Source: Accumulibacter sp.
Lineage (GTDB): Bacteria > Pseudomonadota > Gammaproteobacteria > Burkholderiales > Rhodocyclaceae
Length of the DNA: 64,000 nucleotides
Reading direction: 5' to 3'
Assembly: GCF_029255125.1 (NCBI RefSeq)
Contig: NZ_JAPUVR010000138.1
Coordinates: forward strand, 1 to 64,000
Shown: piece after piece, positions 8,755 through 17,618 of the stretch
Position numbering within the stretch: position 1 is the first letter of the stretch
How the letters are laid out: the number at the start of each line of letters is the position of its first letter
Position numbers and translations under genes: made by a program
Notes under the pieces: model-generated
Databases searched by the model: none
Told to the model about the DNA's origin: nothing
Seen by the model: only the letters and a program-made list of their open reading frames with translations

Positions 8755-10173
8755 TCAGGTGGCGCGCGCAAAGAGCGTCTGGAGGTCAGCGAGACTGCTC
8801 GTAAAGTCGGCGCGTTGGCTGAGCGCTTGCTGCAAGAGGGTCTCGAAGCGCGGGTAGAAGGCAATCGCCTGGTCGACCTGGGGATCGGAGCCGGCAACGT
8901 AGGCGCCAACGCTGATCAGGTCGCGCGAGCGCTGGTAGCGTGAAAACAGGCTCTTGAATCGGCGAATCAGTTCGAGGTGCTCGGGGCTGACCAGACTGAC
9001 CATGGCGCGCGAGATCGATTGCTCGATGTCGATCGCCGGGTAGTGTCCGGCATCGGCGAGCGCCCGCGAGAGGACGATGTGCCCATCCAGGATGGCGCGC
9101 GCTGCGTCGGCAATCGGATCCTGCTGGTCGTCGCCTTCGGCGAGGACGGTATAGAAGCCGGTGATCGAGCCGCCCCCCTCGAGCCCGTTGCCGGCACGCT
9201 CGACCAGTTGCGGCAGGCGCGCGAAGACCGATGGCGGGTAGCCGCGGGTGACCGGTGGTTCGCCGATGGCGAGCGCGATTTCGCGCTGCGCCATCGCGTA
9301 GCGGGTCAGCGAATCCATGATCAGGAGGACGTGCCGACCGCGATCGCGAAAATACTCGGCGATGCTCGTCGCATAGGCGGCGCCCTGCAGGCGCATCAGC
9401 GGACTGACATCAGCCGGTGCGGCAACGACGACGGAACGGCGCAGCCCGTCGTCGCCAAGAATCTGCTCTATGAACTCCTTGACTTCGCGTCCGCGCTCGC
9501 CGATCAGGCCGACGACGATGACCTCGGCTGCGGTGTAGCGCGCCATCATGCCGAGAAGGACGCTCTTGCCAACGCCCGATCCGGCGAACAACCCCATGCG
9601 CTGCCCGCGCCCGACGCAGAGCAGTGCGTTGATCGCGCGCACCCCGACATCGAGGACATGGTCGATCGGCGCGCGCGACATCGGGTTGAACGGTCGGCTT
9701 TGCAGTGGGCGAAGCGCGCCGGCCTGCAGCGGGCCAAGTCGATCGAGTGGCCGTCCGGCGCCGTCGAGCACGCGACCGAGGAGTTCATCGCCGACCGGAA
9801 CGAGCTTTGCGCGGTCGATCGAACGGCGCCGTGCGGGTGGCGGTTGACCGACCTGTGGTGGCCGGTTGCGCGTTTCCAGCGCGACGACGCGAGCGCCCGG
9901 CGAGAGGCCGTAGACATCGTCCGAGGGCATCAGGAAGAGCCGTTCGCCGTTGAAGCCGACGACCTCGGCTTCGATCGGCGAGCCGCCGGTCGGCATGATC
10001 CGGCACGAGCTGCCGAGCGGCAGCTTGAGTCCCGACGCTTCCATGACCAGGCCGTTGATCCGTGTCAGGTGTCCGCTGGGGAGCAGCGAACTGGCCTGGC
10101 GCGCGGCCTGCCGGCAGCCGACGAGAAAGCTCTGCCAGGCGGCCAGATGCGGGTTTTTGCCGGGGTCGCTCAT
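8755..10173 (-). CDS. fliI: Flagellum-specific export ATP synthase FliI
   Basis: Hexameric ATPase that energises flagellar export. The 472-residue product has an F1-beta-like fold with the Walker A loop [11 protein letters not shown] (about residues 195-205), the [12 protein letters not shown] segment and Walker [21 protein letters not shown]. The start at 10173 ([10 protein letters not shown]) was chosen because its ATG overlaps the fliH stop (ATGA); a longer in-frame version would run into fliH. No defects seen. Confidence 0.96.
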   Translation of the reverse strand: MSDPGKNPHLAAWQSFLVGCRQAARQASSLLPSGHLTRINGLVMEASGLKLPLGSSCRIMPTGGSPIEAEVVGFNGERLFLMPSDDVYGLSPGARVVALETRNRPPQVGQPPPARRRSIDRAKLVPVGDELLGRVLDGAGRPLDRLGPLQAGALRPLQSRPFNPMSRAPIDHVLDVGVRAINALLCVGRGQRMGLFAGSGVGKSVLLGMMARYTAAEVIVVGLIGERGREVKEFIEQILGDDGLRRSVVVAAPADVSPLMRLQGAAYATSIAEYFRDRGRHVLLIMDSLTRYAMAQREIALAIGEPPVTRGYPPSVFARLPQLVERAGNGLEGGGSITGFYTVLAEGDDQQDPIADAARAILDGHIVLSRALADAGHYPAIDIEQSISRAMVSLVSPEHLELIRRFKSLFSRYQRSRDLISVGAYVAGSDPQVDQAIAFYPRFETLLQQALSQRADFTSSLADLQTLFARAT

Positions 10174-10904
10174 TGCCCGCGATCGCGTGCGGATGGCTCG
10201 CCCTTCGCCAGCCACTCCGGGTTGATGCCGATCGCTTCGATGACGCGCCGCCAGCGCGTTTCGAGCGTGGCGTCAACCTCGCTTGCGCCGAGTTCAACCC
10301 GGCAACCGCCCGGGGTCAGCGCTGCGTCGTCGAGGATGCGCCAGTGACTGTGCGCGAGTTGCTCGCCAAGGTGAGTGCGGATCAGACTGGCGTCGTCCGG
10401 ATGGGCAAACAGGAGCGGCTGCCCGTGATGCGGATGAAGCGTCGTCACCGCTTCCCTGACTACCGGTAGCAGCAGTTCGGGGCGGACGCGCAGACTCGAG
10501 CGGAGAACCTGATTGGCGATTTCGAGAGCCAACGCGAGCAGTTCGTCGGCCACCGTCTGGTCGATGGCGGCCAGCGCCTCGGGTAGCTTGTCGAGGACGC
10601 TGGCGAGTTGTCCGGCGATCGCCTGGGCGGCGCCGAGGCCCGCCTGGTAGCCGGCCGCGTAGCCCGCATCGTGTGCCTCGCGATGCATACGCTCGATCTC
10701 TTCGGCCGTTGGCAGAACGATCGCGTGCTCCTCGACCGGGCTCTCTTCCGTCGGCCGAATCTCGACCGGTTCGGCGCTGGGCGCGACGGCTTCGGGTGCC
10801 GATGGCGGCGGTTCATGCGGTGTGGCGTCCGCCTGCTCGTCGAAGGCTGCCACCTCCCAGCGCTGGTAAGCGGTCAACTTTTCCTTGGGGATCCACGGGT
10901 TCAT
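10170..10904 (-). CDS. fliH: Flagellar assembly protein FliH
   Basis: Regulatory subunit of the FliI ATPase, linking it to FliN at the C ring. With start 10904 it has 244 residues: an acidic Pro/Glu-rich N-terminal region, then the helical FliH/HrpE core with [19 protein letters not shown] (GxxxG-type repeats) and a C-terminal domain with [20 protein letters not shown]. The start is set at [10 protein letters not shown], the usual FliH beginning, and overlaps the stop of a small upstream reading frame (ATGA). Confidence 0.92.
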   Translation of the reverse strand: MNPWIPKEKLTAYQRWEVAAFDEQADATPHEPPPSAPEAVAPSAEPVEIRPTEESPVEEHAIVLPTAEEIERMHREAHDAGYAAGYQAGLGAAQAIAGQLASVLDKLPEALAAIDQTVADELLALALEIANQVLRSSLRVRPELLLPVVREAVTTLHPHHGQPLLFAHPDDASLIRTHLGEQLAHSHWRILDDAALTPGGCRVELGASEVDATLETRWRRVIEAIGINPEWLAKGEPSARDRGQ

Positions 10905-11026
10905 CGACGATCCGTGGCGGCGAACGGGTAGATGCTCGCTTTCTCGCGTTGGGGCACGTGTGCACCGTGCCACCGGCCGCTGCGCTCATCGACTCGCTTG
11001 TCCCGATTTTCCAGCTTGTCCATCAT
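10901..11026 (-). CDS. Possible 41-residue protein between fliG and fliH
   Basis: An ATG at 11026, with AAGAGA about 5 bases upstream, opens a frame of 41 codons. The peptide starts MMDKLENRDKRVDERSG, is strongly charged and ends AATDRR. Its TGA overlaps the fliH ATG (ATGA), the same coupling used at the fliH-fliI and fliP-fliQ junctions. It fills most of the otherwise empty 212 bases between fliG and fliH. I do not recognise the peptide. It could be a leader frame for coupling or a real small flagellar protein, or a chance frame; codon statistics over 41 codons cannot decide. Confidence 0.35.
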   Translation of the reverse strand: MMDKLENRDKRVDERSGRWHGAHVPQREKASIYPFAATDRR

Positions 11027-11116
11027 GCGTTCTCTTGCTGTCTGTCGTTGCGTATGGCCGGTTCGCCGCCGGTCAGCGCGTCGATCGATCGACGCGCGTC
11101 GACGACCTGCCGGGGC

Positions 11117-12121
11117 TCAGACCATTTCCTCGTTACCGGCGCCGCCGAGGACGATCTGTCCCTCGTCGGCCAGACGGCGGACGATCTTCAGGATCTCTTT
11201 CTGTTCGGCTTCGACTTCGGAAAGGCGCACCGGGCCACGTGAATCCAGGTCCTCGCGCAGCATTTCGGATGCGCGCTGCGACATGTTGCGGAAAATCTTT
11301 TCGCGCAGAGCCTCGTTGGCGCCTTTCATGGCGAGGATCAGCGATTCGGACTGGATTTCGCGCAGCAGAAGCTGTATCGCCCGGTCGTCGAGGTCGAGCA
11401 AGTTTTCAAAGACGAACATTTCGTCTAGGATTTTCTGCGCCAGGTCCGGATCGTACTCGCGAATCGAATCGAGCACCGTGGTTTCGTTGGCAGTTCCCAT
11501 GAAGTTGAGGATCTCGGCGACTGTCCGTACGCCGCCCATGGCCGATTTCTTGATGCTGGCGGAACCGGAAAGCAGGCGGAGCATGACGTCGTTCAATTCC
11601 TTGAGGGCTTCCGGCTGGATGCCTTCGAGCGTTGCGATGCGCAGGACGACATCGTTGCGCAGCCGGTCGGAAAACTGGTTGAGGATGTCGCTCGTATGGT
11701 CGTGCGCCAGGTGTACGAGGATCGTTGCAATGATCTGCGGATGTTCATTCTTGATCAGGTCGGCAACGGTTGGCGCATCCATCCATTTCAGCCCTTCGAT
11801 GCCGTTGGTATCGCCTGGTTGGAGGATGCGTGAGATCAGGTTGGACGCCTTGTCGTCGCCGAGCGCTTTGGTCAGCACCGAACGAACGTAGGCGTCGGCA
11901 TTGACATGCACCGCCGCCGAGTCCTCGGCGATCTGCTGAAAGTCGTCGACCACCTGTTCGACGCGCGTACGCGCCACCGACTTGAGCGCGGCCATCGCCT
12001 GCCCGATTTTCTGCACCTCCTTCGGTCCGAGGTACTTGAGCACCTCGGCAGCGTAATCCTCGCCGAGCGCGACGAGCAGGATCGCACTCTTTTCGATGCC
12101 GTCTTCAGCCGCCATTGGCAC
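11117..12121 (-). CDS. fliG: Flagellar motor switch protein FliG
   Basis: C-ring protein that binds FliF and transmits torque from the stators. The 334 residues show the N-terminal FliF-binding part (GIEKSAILLVALGEDYAAEV), the middle EHPQIIATILVHL (EHPQ motif) segment, and the C-terminal torque domain with MFVFENLLDLDDRAIQLLLR. A GTG at 12121 with AAGGA 8 bases upstream is chosen; an ATG at 12115 is the alternative. The gene overlaps the 3' end of fliF by 11-17 bases. Confidence 0.95.
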   Translation of the reverse strand: MPMAAEDGIEKSAILLVALGEDYAAEVLKYLGPKEVQKIGQAMAALKSVARTRVEQVVDDFQQIAEDSAAVHVNADAYVRSVLTKALGDDKASNLISRILQPGDTNGIEGLKWMDAPTVADLIKNEHPQIIATILVHLAHDHTSDILNQFSDRLRNDVVLRIATLEGIQPEALKELNDVMLRLLSGSASIKKSAMGGVRTVAEILNFMGTANETTVLDSIREYDPDLAQKILDEMFVFENLLDLDDRAIQLLLREIQSESLILAMKGANEALREKIFRNMSQRASEMLREDLDSRGPVRLSEVEAEQKEILKIVRRLADEGQIVLGGAGNEEMV

Positions 12122-13856
12122 CCATCCATTCCTTGATGATGTTGGCTACCGCCTGCGGGTCCTGCTGGGCCAGAGCGCGCGCGCGGGTCAGCTTCTTTTC
12201 GAGCAGTTCGGCGGCTGTCGGAACGTGTTTCACCGGCTCCTCGGCTTCGCCTTCTTCCTCGTCGGCGATCACGTCGATCTGACCACCGGCAGCCGCTCGT
12301 TCGCCTGGCGGACGCTCGAGCATCGTCCGGATCAGCGGGCGAACGACGCCGAGCAGTAGATAGGCGACGATGGCGGCAATCACGCCGTACTTGATCAGAT
12401 CCTTGGCCAGTGAGACGGTTTCCGGATCGCGCCAGGCAGGCAGACCCTCTTCCTTTTCGACGACGGTGAACGGCGCGTTGGCGACCGATATCGTGTCGCC
12501 GCGGTCCTTGTTGAAGCCCATGGCTTCCTTGACCAGGTCGCTGATCTGCTTCAGCTCGGCGTCGGGCAGCGCACGGTTGGCCGGTTTGCCGTCCTTGCCG
12601 ATTTCCTTGCGCTGATTGACGACGACGGCCGCCGAAAGGCGTCTGATCGTGCCGACCGATTGCTTGACATGGCGAATCGTTTTGTCGATCTCGTAGTTGA
12701 TCGTCGAATTCTTGCTTGTGCTGATTGGCTGGGCAACGCTGGCGATCGGCGCCTGAACGCCCGCCGCGTTGATCTGGCCGGGCAAGGGCTGGCCGGGTGC
12801 AGCAGTGCCACCGGCGCCGGCGACCGGCGGCTGGGTGAGCGGCGCGCTGGCCGGCACCGGCGGCTGGTTGCTGAGCGCGCCGGGAACCCCCTGGGCTGTT
12901 GGACTGGTGCTCGCCGTCTCGCTCGTCTGCTGACTACGAATGCTGATGTCGGGCGGCGTCGTGTTCGGCCGATGCGTTTCCGCTGTCTGTTCGCTTTGCG
13001 AAAAATCGATGTCGGCGGCAATCTGTACGCGCGCGTTGCCTGGGCCGACGAGCGGCGCCAGGATGTCCTCGACGCGCTTGATGATGCTCGCTTCCACCTC
13101 CTGAACGTACTTGACCTGCGTCGGGTCGAGCCCGGCCTCAAGCAACTTGCTCTTCATCTGCGAGAGCAGCGCGCCGCTCTGGTCGAGCAAGGTGACGTTG
13201 GCCGCGCTCAGTTGCGGCACGCTGGCGGCAACCAGATTCTGGATGCCGGCAATCTGCACCGGTTCCAGCGCGCGGCCCGGGTAGAGGTTGAGCAGGACCG
13301 AGGCCGATGGCTTGAGTTCTTCACGCATGAAGACCGTTGGTTTGGGAATCGCCAGATGGACGCGCGCGGCCTGGACCGCGGCGATCGACTGGATCGTCCG
13401 CGCCAGCTCACCTTCCAGGCCGCGTTGGTAGTTGATCTGCTCGGCGAACTGACTGATGCCGAATTTCTGTCCCTCCATCAACTCGAAGCCGACCGCGCTG
13501 CCGCGCGGTAGGCCCTGTGCGGCCAGACGCAGGCGGACGTCATGCACGCGCTGGGCGGGAACCAGGATGGCGCTGCCCGATTCGTTGAAGCGGTAAGGGA
13601 CGTTCATCTGCTCCAGCGTGGCGATGATCGCGCCACCATCGCGCTCGCCGATATTGGAGAAGAGAACTCGGAAGTCGCTCTGCCGAAAGAGTATCGTCGC
13701 CGTGACCAGCAGCGCTATGACGGCTGCCAGGGCGACCATCAGGATGATCTTCTGCTTGTTGCTCAGACGCGCCAGCGCTTCGCGGGCGCGGCTCAGCAGG
13801 CTGTCCGCGGCGGCCGCGTTGGTCGTTTCTAGGCTCTCGGTTCCGGCTGCCGCCAT
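12105..13856 (-). CDS. fliF: Flagellar MS-ring protein FliF
   Basis: Forms the MS ring in the inner membrane, the base on which the C ring and export gate are built. 583 residues: an N-terminal membrane helix (IILMVALAAVIALLVTAT), YscJ/FliF ring-building domains including INYQRGLEGELARTI and ARVHLAIPKPTVFMREE, a long Pro/Gly/Ala-rich insertion (about 320-385), a second membrane helix (GVIAAIVAYLLLGVV) and the C-terminal FliG-binding tail. The ATG at 13856 is preferred to a TTG 27 bases upstream. First gene of the operon. Confidence 0.96.
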   Translation of the reverse strand: MAAAGTESLETTNAAAADSLLSRAREALARLSNKQKIILMVALAAVIALLVTATILFRQSDFRVLFSNIGERDGGAIIATLEQMNVPYRFNESGSAILVPAQRVHDVRLRLAAQGLPRGSAVGFELMEGQKFGISQFAEQINYQRGLEGELARTIQSIAAVQAARVHLAIPKPTVFMREELKPSASVLLNLYPGRALEPVQIAGIQNLVAASVPQLSAANVTLLDQSGALLSQMKSKLLEAGLDPTQVKYVQEVEASIIKRVEDILAPLVGPGNARVQIAADIDFSQSEQTAETHRPNTTPPDISIRSQQTSETASTSPTAQGVPGALSNQPPVPASAPLTQPPVAGAGGTAAPGQPLPGQINAAGVQAPIASVAQPISTSKNSTINYEIDKTIRHVKQSVGTIRRLSAAVVVNQRKEIGKDGKPANRALPDAELKQISDLVKEAMGFNKDRGDTISVANAPFTVVEKEEGLPAWRDPETVSLAKDLIKYGVIAAIVAYLLLGVVRPLIRTMLERPPGERAAAGGQIDVIADEEEGEAEEPVKHVPTAAELLEKKLTRARALAQQDPQAVANIIKEWMGANGG

Positions 13857-13875
13857 GCTCGTGTGACGTCGAAGA

Positions 13876-13932
13876 GCCTGCAATCAAGCAGGCAAGAAGC
13901 AAAAAAGCTGATAATTACAATGCTATATTGTA
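13876..13932. promoter_or_regulatory. Divergent fliF/fleS control region with hairpin and palindrome
   Basis: The 123 bases between the divergent starts are much more AT-rich than the surroundings. Two elements are visible. A 6-bp stem GCCTGC/GCAGGC at 13876-13893 lies in the fliF leader. A palindrome TACAAT-GCTAT-ATTGTA lies at 13916-13932, and reads as a -10-like TACAAT on both strands. It may be back-to-back promoters or an operator. No GG-N10-GC sigma-54 element was found for fliF here. Confidence 0.45.
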
Positions 13933-13979
13933 GCGGTTAATGGCGGCTGACTCTTCATTCAATGAGCAAAGTAGCATAA

Positions 13980-15173
13980 ATGACAACGGTCACACGCGAA
14001 GCGCAGGAGCTGCAAAAGGCGTTCGACGTTTTCAACCAGGTTTCATTGGCTCTCAGCGAGTCGTACCAGGCGCTGCAGACGCGCGTCGAGTCGCTGACCA
14101 ACGAACTGGCCGTCGCCAACGGCGAGTTGCGCCGGCAGTACGAGGAAAAGGAAGCGCTGTCCGAGCGCCTGGCGCTGCTGCTCGACGCGCTGCCAGCGGG
14201 GGTCGTCGTGCTTGACGGCGAGGCGCGGGTCAGCGAGGCGAATCCGGCTGCGCGCGCGCTCTTCGGTCTGGCGGTCATCGGCCGACGCTGGCCCGAACTG
14301 GCGCGCCAGCGGCTGGCGGCGACCGAGGCTCCGGACGAGTGGCTGTGCGCTGCGCGCCGCCTGGCGATCACTGAGAGCGCGCTCGACTCGGCCGGCGGGC
14401 GGATTCTGCTGATCCACGACGTCACCGCGGCGCATGCTTTGAAGAGCGAGCTGGAACGTAACCGGCGTCTGGCCGCGATGGGCGAAATGGCGGCGGCGCT
14501 CGCCCATCAGTTGCGCACGCCGCTCGCCACCGCCTTGCTCTACAGCGCCAACTTGGCGCAGGCGGAGCTTGGCGCGGCGGCGCGCGTGCGCTTTGCGGAA
14601 AAGGCGACGGCGCAGCTCAAACGCCTCGAACGCCTGATCCAGGATGTGCTGCTCTTTGCCCGCGGCGAGCGTATCGGGCGCGATCGTGTGTCGCTGCGCG
14701 AACTGTTCGGCGAAGCGACACAGAGCGTCGAAGCCTTGTTTCGCGAGCAGGGCGTCAGCTTCCGGGTGCTCGGAGCGACCGGCGAGGCGGGTGCGGCGGT
14801 CATCGTCGGCAGCCGCAAGGCGCTCGCCGGGGCGCTGGTCAATTTACTGGAAAATGCGCTGCAGGCGTGCTCGGCGGGTGGCGACGTGACGCTTGCCGGC
14901 GAGTGGCAGGCGGGGCAGGTGGCGATCAGCGTGCGCGATAGCGGCGCCGGGATTGCGCCGGAGATCCAGGGGCGAATCTTCGAACCGTTCTTTACGACGC
15001 GGGGTCAGGGCACCGGCCTGGGCCTGGCGATTGCGCTGGCCGTCGTGCGCTCGCACGGCGGAACGATGCAGCTCAGGTCGGTGCTCGGCCACGGCTGCGA
15101 GTTCGTCATCGCGCTACCTTCCTCGCCAGCGGGAGAAGCGATTGATTCAACGGATGAATCCGATGGAACATGA
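13980..15173 (+). CDS. fleS: Flagellar sensor histidine kinase FleS
   Basis: Soluble kinase that phosphorylates FleR to control mid-class flagellar genes. 397 residues: an N-terminal coiled coil (about 10-65), a PAS-like domain (LPAGVVVLDGEARVSEANPA), the HisKA box with the phospho-accepting His in ALAHQLRTPLA, then the ATPase core with N box NLLENALQAC, DSGAGI and GTGLGLA. There is no membrane segment, as in FleS. Divergent from fliF and overlapping fleR, so the pair is surely co-expressed. Confidence 0.92.
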   Translation: MTTVTREAQELQKAFDVFNQVSLALSESYQALQTRVESLTNELAVANGELRRQYEEKEALSERLALLLDALPAGVVVLDGEARVSEANPAARALFGLAVIGRRWPELARQRLAATEAPDEWLCAARRLAITESALDSAGGRILLIHDVTAAHALKSELERNRRLAAMGEMAAALAHQLRTPLATALLYSANLAQAELGAAARVRFAEKATAQLKRLERLIQDVLLFARGERIGRDRVSLRELFGEATQSVEALFREQGVSFRVLGATGEAGAAVIVGSRKALAGALVNLLENALQACSAGGDVTLAGEWQAGQVAISVRDSGAGIAPEIQGRIFEPFFTTRGQGTGLGLAIALAVVRSHGGTMQLRSVLGHGCEFVIALPSSPAGEAIDSTDESDGT

Positions 15174-16554
15174 AATGCCGATCCTGGTCGTCGAGGACGA
15201 CGCGGCGTTGCGCGAGGCGATTTGCGACACGCTTGAGCTGGCCGGACAGACGGTTCTCGCAGCCTGCGGCGGCAACGCGGCGCTCGATGTGCTCGAGCGC
15301 CGCGCAGTCGCGCTGGTACTCAGCGACGTGCGTATGGTGCCGGTCGATGGCATCACTTTGCTCAAGGAGATCCGCCGGCGTCAGCCGCACCTGCCGGTCG
15401 TCCTGATGACCGCCTTTGCTGACGTCGACCGCGCGGTCGAGGCGATGCGCGCCGGGGCGTGCGACTTTCTGCTCAAACCCTTCGAGCCGCCGGCGCTGCT
15501 CGAGCATGTGCGACGCTACCGTTTGCCGGCGGGCGGCAATGAAGCGGGAATCGTCGCGCTCGATCCCGCCAGCCAGAACCTGTTTGCGCTCGCCCGACGC
15601 GTCGCGCAGAGCGATACGACCGTTCTCCTCAGTGGCGAAAGCGGTGTCGGCAAGGAGGTCATCGCGCGTTTCATTCATCAGCACTCGGCGCGCAGCAAGG
15701 GGCCGTTCGTCGCCATCAACTGCGCGGCGATTCCCGATACCTTGCTCGAGGCGACGCTCTTCGGGCATGAAAAGGGCGCTTTCAGCGGGGCGCAGCAGGC
15801 GCAAGCGGGCAAATTCGAGCAGGCGCAGAACGGCACATTGCTCCTCGACGAGGTGACCGAAATGCCGCTTGCCCTGCAGGCCAAACTGTTGCGCGTCCTG
15901 CAAGAGCGCGAAGTCGAACGGGTTGGCGGCAAGAAGCCGATTGCGCTCGACATTCGCATCATCGCAACCTCGAATCGCGACATGGCCGAGGCGGTGGCAA
16001 AGGGGCTGTTTCGCGAGGATTTGTTCTACCGCTTGAACGTCTTTCCGCTGCTGATTCCGTCGCTGCGTCGGCGCAGCCGTGACATCGTTCCGCTCGCGCT
16101 GCATTTCCTGGCCGAGCACGGTGGGCGTGCCGGGCGACCAGGTCTACGCCTGTCAGCGGCAGCCGAGGCCGCTCTCGAGCGGCATCCGTGGCCGGGCAAC
16201 GTGCGGGAGCTGGAAAACGTCATGCAAAGGGCATTGATCCTGGCCAGTGGCGAACTCGTCGAGGTCGACGATCTGCATCTGACGGGTGAGTTCCTGCGCC
16301 CCGTCGGGGCGTCGCTGGCGGATGCTGGCGCGGTGGCGCCGGCACCCGCCAGCCAGGGCGCGGACGGCGCGCTGCCGGCGGCGCAGGCCGAGCGTGGCGA
16401 CAGCTTGCGCGAGCGCGAGCGGGCGCATATTCTGGAAACCTTGGCCGCCAGCGGTGGATCGCGTAAACTTGCTGGCGAACGCTTGGGCATGCCCGAGCGC
16501 ACCTTGCGCCACAAGTTGCGCAAGTATCGCGAGGAGGGCTTTCTGAAGGACTGA
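15154..16554 (+). CDS. fleR: Sigma-54-dependent flagellar response regulator FleR
   Basis: Activator of sigma-54 flagellar promoters. Domain order is receiver (phospho-Asp in LVLSDVRM, about residue 58), AAA+ domain with Walker A GESGVGKE and Walker B GTLLLDEV, and a Fis-type helix-turn-helix at the C terminus (LAGERLGMPERTLRHKL). The loop that contacts sigma-54, normally GAFTGA, reads GAFSGA here. The start is uncertain: ATGs at 15154, 15163 and 15175 are all in frame, and the first two overlap fleS. I give the longest (466 residues). Confidence 0.92.
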   Translation: MNPMEHEMPILVVEDDAALREAICDTLELAGQTVLAACGGNAALDVLERRAVALVLSDVRMVPVDGITLLKEIRRRQPHLPVVLMTAFADVDRAVEAMRAGACDFLLKPFEPPALLEHVRRYRLPAGGNEAGIVALDPASQNLFALARRVAQSDTTVLLSGESGVGKEVIARFIHQHSARSKGPFVAINCAAIPDTLLEATLFGHEKGAFSGAQQAQAGKFEQAQNGTLLLDEVTEMPLALQAKLLRVLQEREVERVGGKKPIALDIRIIATSNRDMAEAVAKGLFREDLFYRLNVFPLLIPSLRRRSRDIVPLALHFLAEHGGRAGRPGLRLSAAAEAALERHPWPGNVRELENVMQRALILASGELVEVDDLHLTGEFLRPVGASLADAGAVAPAPASQGADGALPAAQAERGDSLRERERAHILETLAASGGSRKLAGERLGMPERTLRHKLRKYREEGFLKD

Positions 16555-16583
16555 GGTCGGCAGTCCCGGCCGCCTGGGTATGA

Positions 16584-16598
16584 GGCATGCTCCTTGCT
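16584..16598 (+). promoter_or_regulatory. Sigma-54 promoter of fliE
   Basis: The sequence AGGCATG-CTCC-TTGCT fits the sigma-54 consensus, with GG at 16584-16585 and GC at 16596-16597 separated by exactly 10 bases. It ends 33 bases before the fliE ATG and lies directly behind the gene for a sigma-54 activator. Seen by eye; not scored. Confidence 0.8.
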
Positions 16599-16630
16599 TC
16601 TTCTTGCCTGGATAGCGTTCGGAGATCAGG

Positions 16631-16963
16631 ATGGACACCAGGGGAATCGATCAGATGTTGGGTATGCTGCGCGCCACGTCGGCTGCCGCCAGCGGCGGGC
16701 CAGCCGAACCGGCGGGCGCGGCGGTGGGCGCGCCGGGCGGGACGGACTTCGCGCAGGTCTTGCAGAACTCGATCGCCGCGGTCAGCCAGACGCAGCAACA
16801 GGCGGAAGCGATGGCGGCAAATTTTGCCGCCGGCAACAACTCCGAGAACCTGCACGAGGTGATGCTTGCCTTGCAGAAGGCCAGTCTGTCGTTTCAGGAG
16901 ATGGTGCAGGTGCGTAACAAGCTGGTCTCGGCGTATCAGGATGTCATGAACATGCAGATCTGA
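16631..16963 (+). CDS. fliE: Flagellar hook-basal body complex protein FliE
   Basis: Small rod-base protein that connects the MS ring to the rod. The 110 residues have a low-complexity Ala/Gly N-terminal half and the conserved C-terminal FliE domain: DFAQVLQNSIAAV, then ENLHEVMLALQKASLSFQEM and VRNKLVSAYQDVMNMQI, ending at the usual position. Unlike many clusters, fliE is on the other strand from fliF and has its own sigma-54 promoter, so its control is separable from the fliF operon. Confidence 0.95.
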   Translation: MDTRGIDQMLGMLRATSAAASGGPAEPAGAAVGAPGGTDFAQVLQNSIAAVSQTQQQAEAMAANFAAGNNSENLHEVMLALQKASLSFQEMVQVRNKLVSAYQDVMNMQI

Positions 16964-16981
16964 GGTCGGAGGTAAACGGCG

Positions 16982-17581
16982 ATGGGTTCGTGGCCGCTTG
17001 ACCTGACCGGTCTGCTGGCGATTGCCGCCGGCCTCGGCTGGGCTTCCGGAATTCGCCTGTACGCGACGCTGTTCGTCGTCGGCCTGGCTGGCAACCTGGA
17101 TTGGGTGAGCCTGCCCGAAGGCTTGCGCGTGCTGCAGCACCCGTGGGTTCTCGGCGCGTCGGGCCTGATGTTGTTGGTCGAGTTCCTGGCCGACAAAGTG
17201 CCCTGGATAGACTCGCTGTGGGACGGCGTGCACAGCTTCATCCGCATACCGGCCGGCGCCGCTCTGGCGGCGATGGCCTTTGGCGGACAGGGTGTCGAGT
17301 GGCAGACGGCAATGGGCATCGTCGGCGGTGGGCTGGCCGCCGGCGCGCATTTTGCCAAGGCGGGAACGCGCGCGGCGGTCAATGCCTCACCCGAGCCTTT
17401 CAGCAATCTCGCCGTGTCGTTCGCCGAAGACTCGCTGGTCCTTTTCGCCTTGTGGCTGATGTTTGCCCATCCTTGGCTGTTGCTCGTTCTTCTCGCCGCT
17501 TTCCTGGCCTTGCTCGTCTGGCTGTTGCCGAAAGTGTTTCGCCTGTTGGGCGGCTGGCGCCAGGCGCAGCGTCGCGCCTGA
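16982..17581 (+). CDS. DUF4126 family membrane protein
   Basis: 199 residues with about five hydrophobic segments. The N-terminal GLGWASGIRLYATLFVVGLA, the PWIDSLWDGVHSFIRIPAGA middle and the GGGLAAGAHFAKAGTRAAVN glycine-rich segment match DUF4126 proteins as I remember them. Function unknown. It begins 18 bases after fliE and could be read from the same sigma-54 promoter, which would be unusual; a separate promoter is not obvious. Confidence 0.75.
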   Translation: MGSWPLDLTGLLAIAAGLGWASGIRLYATLFVVGLAGNLDWVSLPEGLRVLQHPWVLGASGLMLLVEFLADKVPWIDSLWDGVHSFIRIPAGAALAAMAFGGQGVEWQTAMGIVGGGLAAGAHFAKAGTRAAVNASPEPFSNLAVSFAEDSLVLFALWLMFAHPWLLLVLLAAFLALLVWLLPKVFRLLGGWRQAQRRA

Positions 17582-17618
17582 GCCGGCGGACGCCGGACGG
17601 TACTCGTCGGCAAGCGGC

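Noticed and set aside
13907-13914. GCTGATAA as a sigma-28 -10 element for fleS
   Set aside because: It matches the flagellar sigma-28 -10 at seven of eight bases, but no TAAA-type -35 lies 15 bases upstream.
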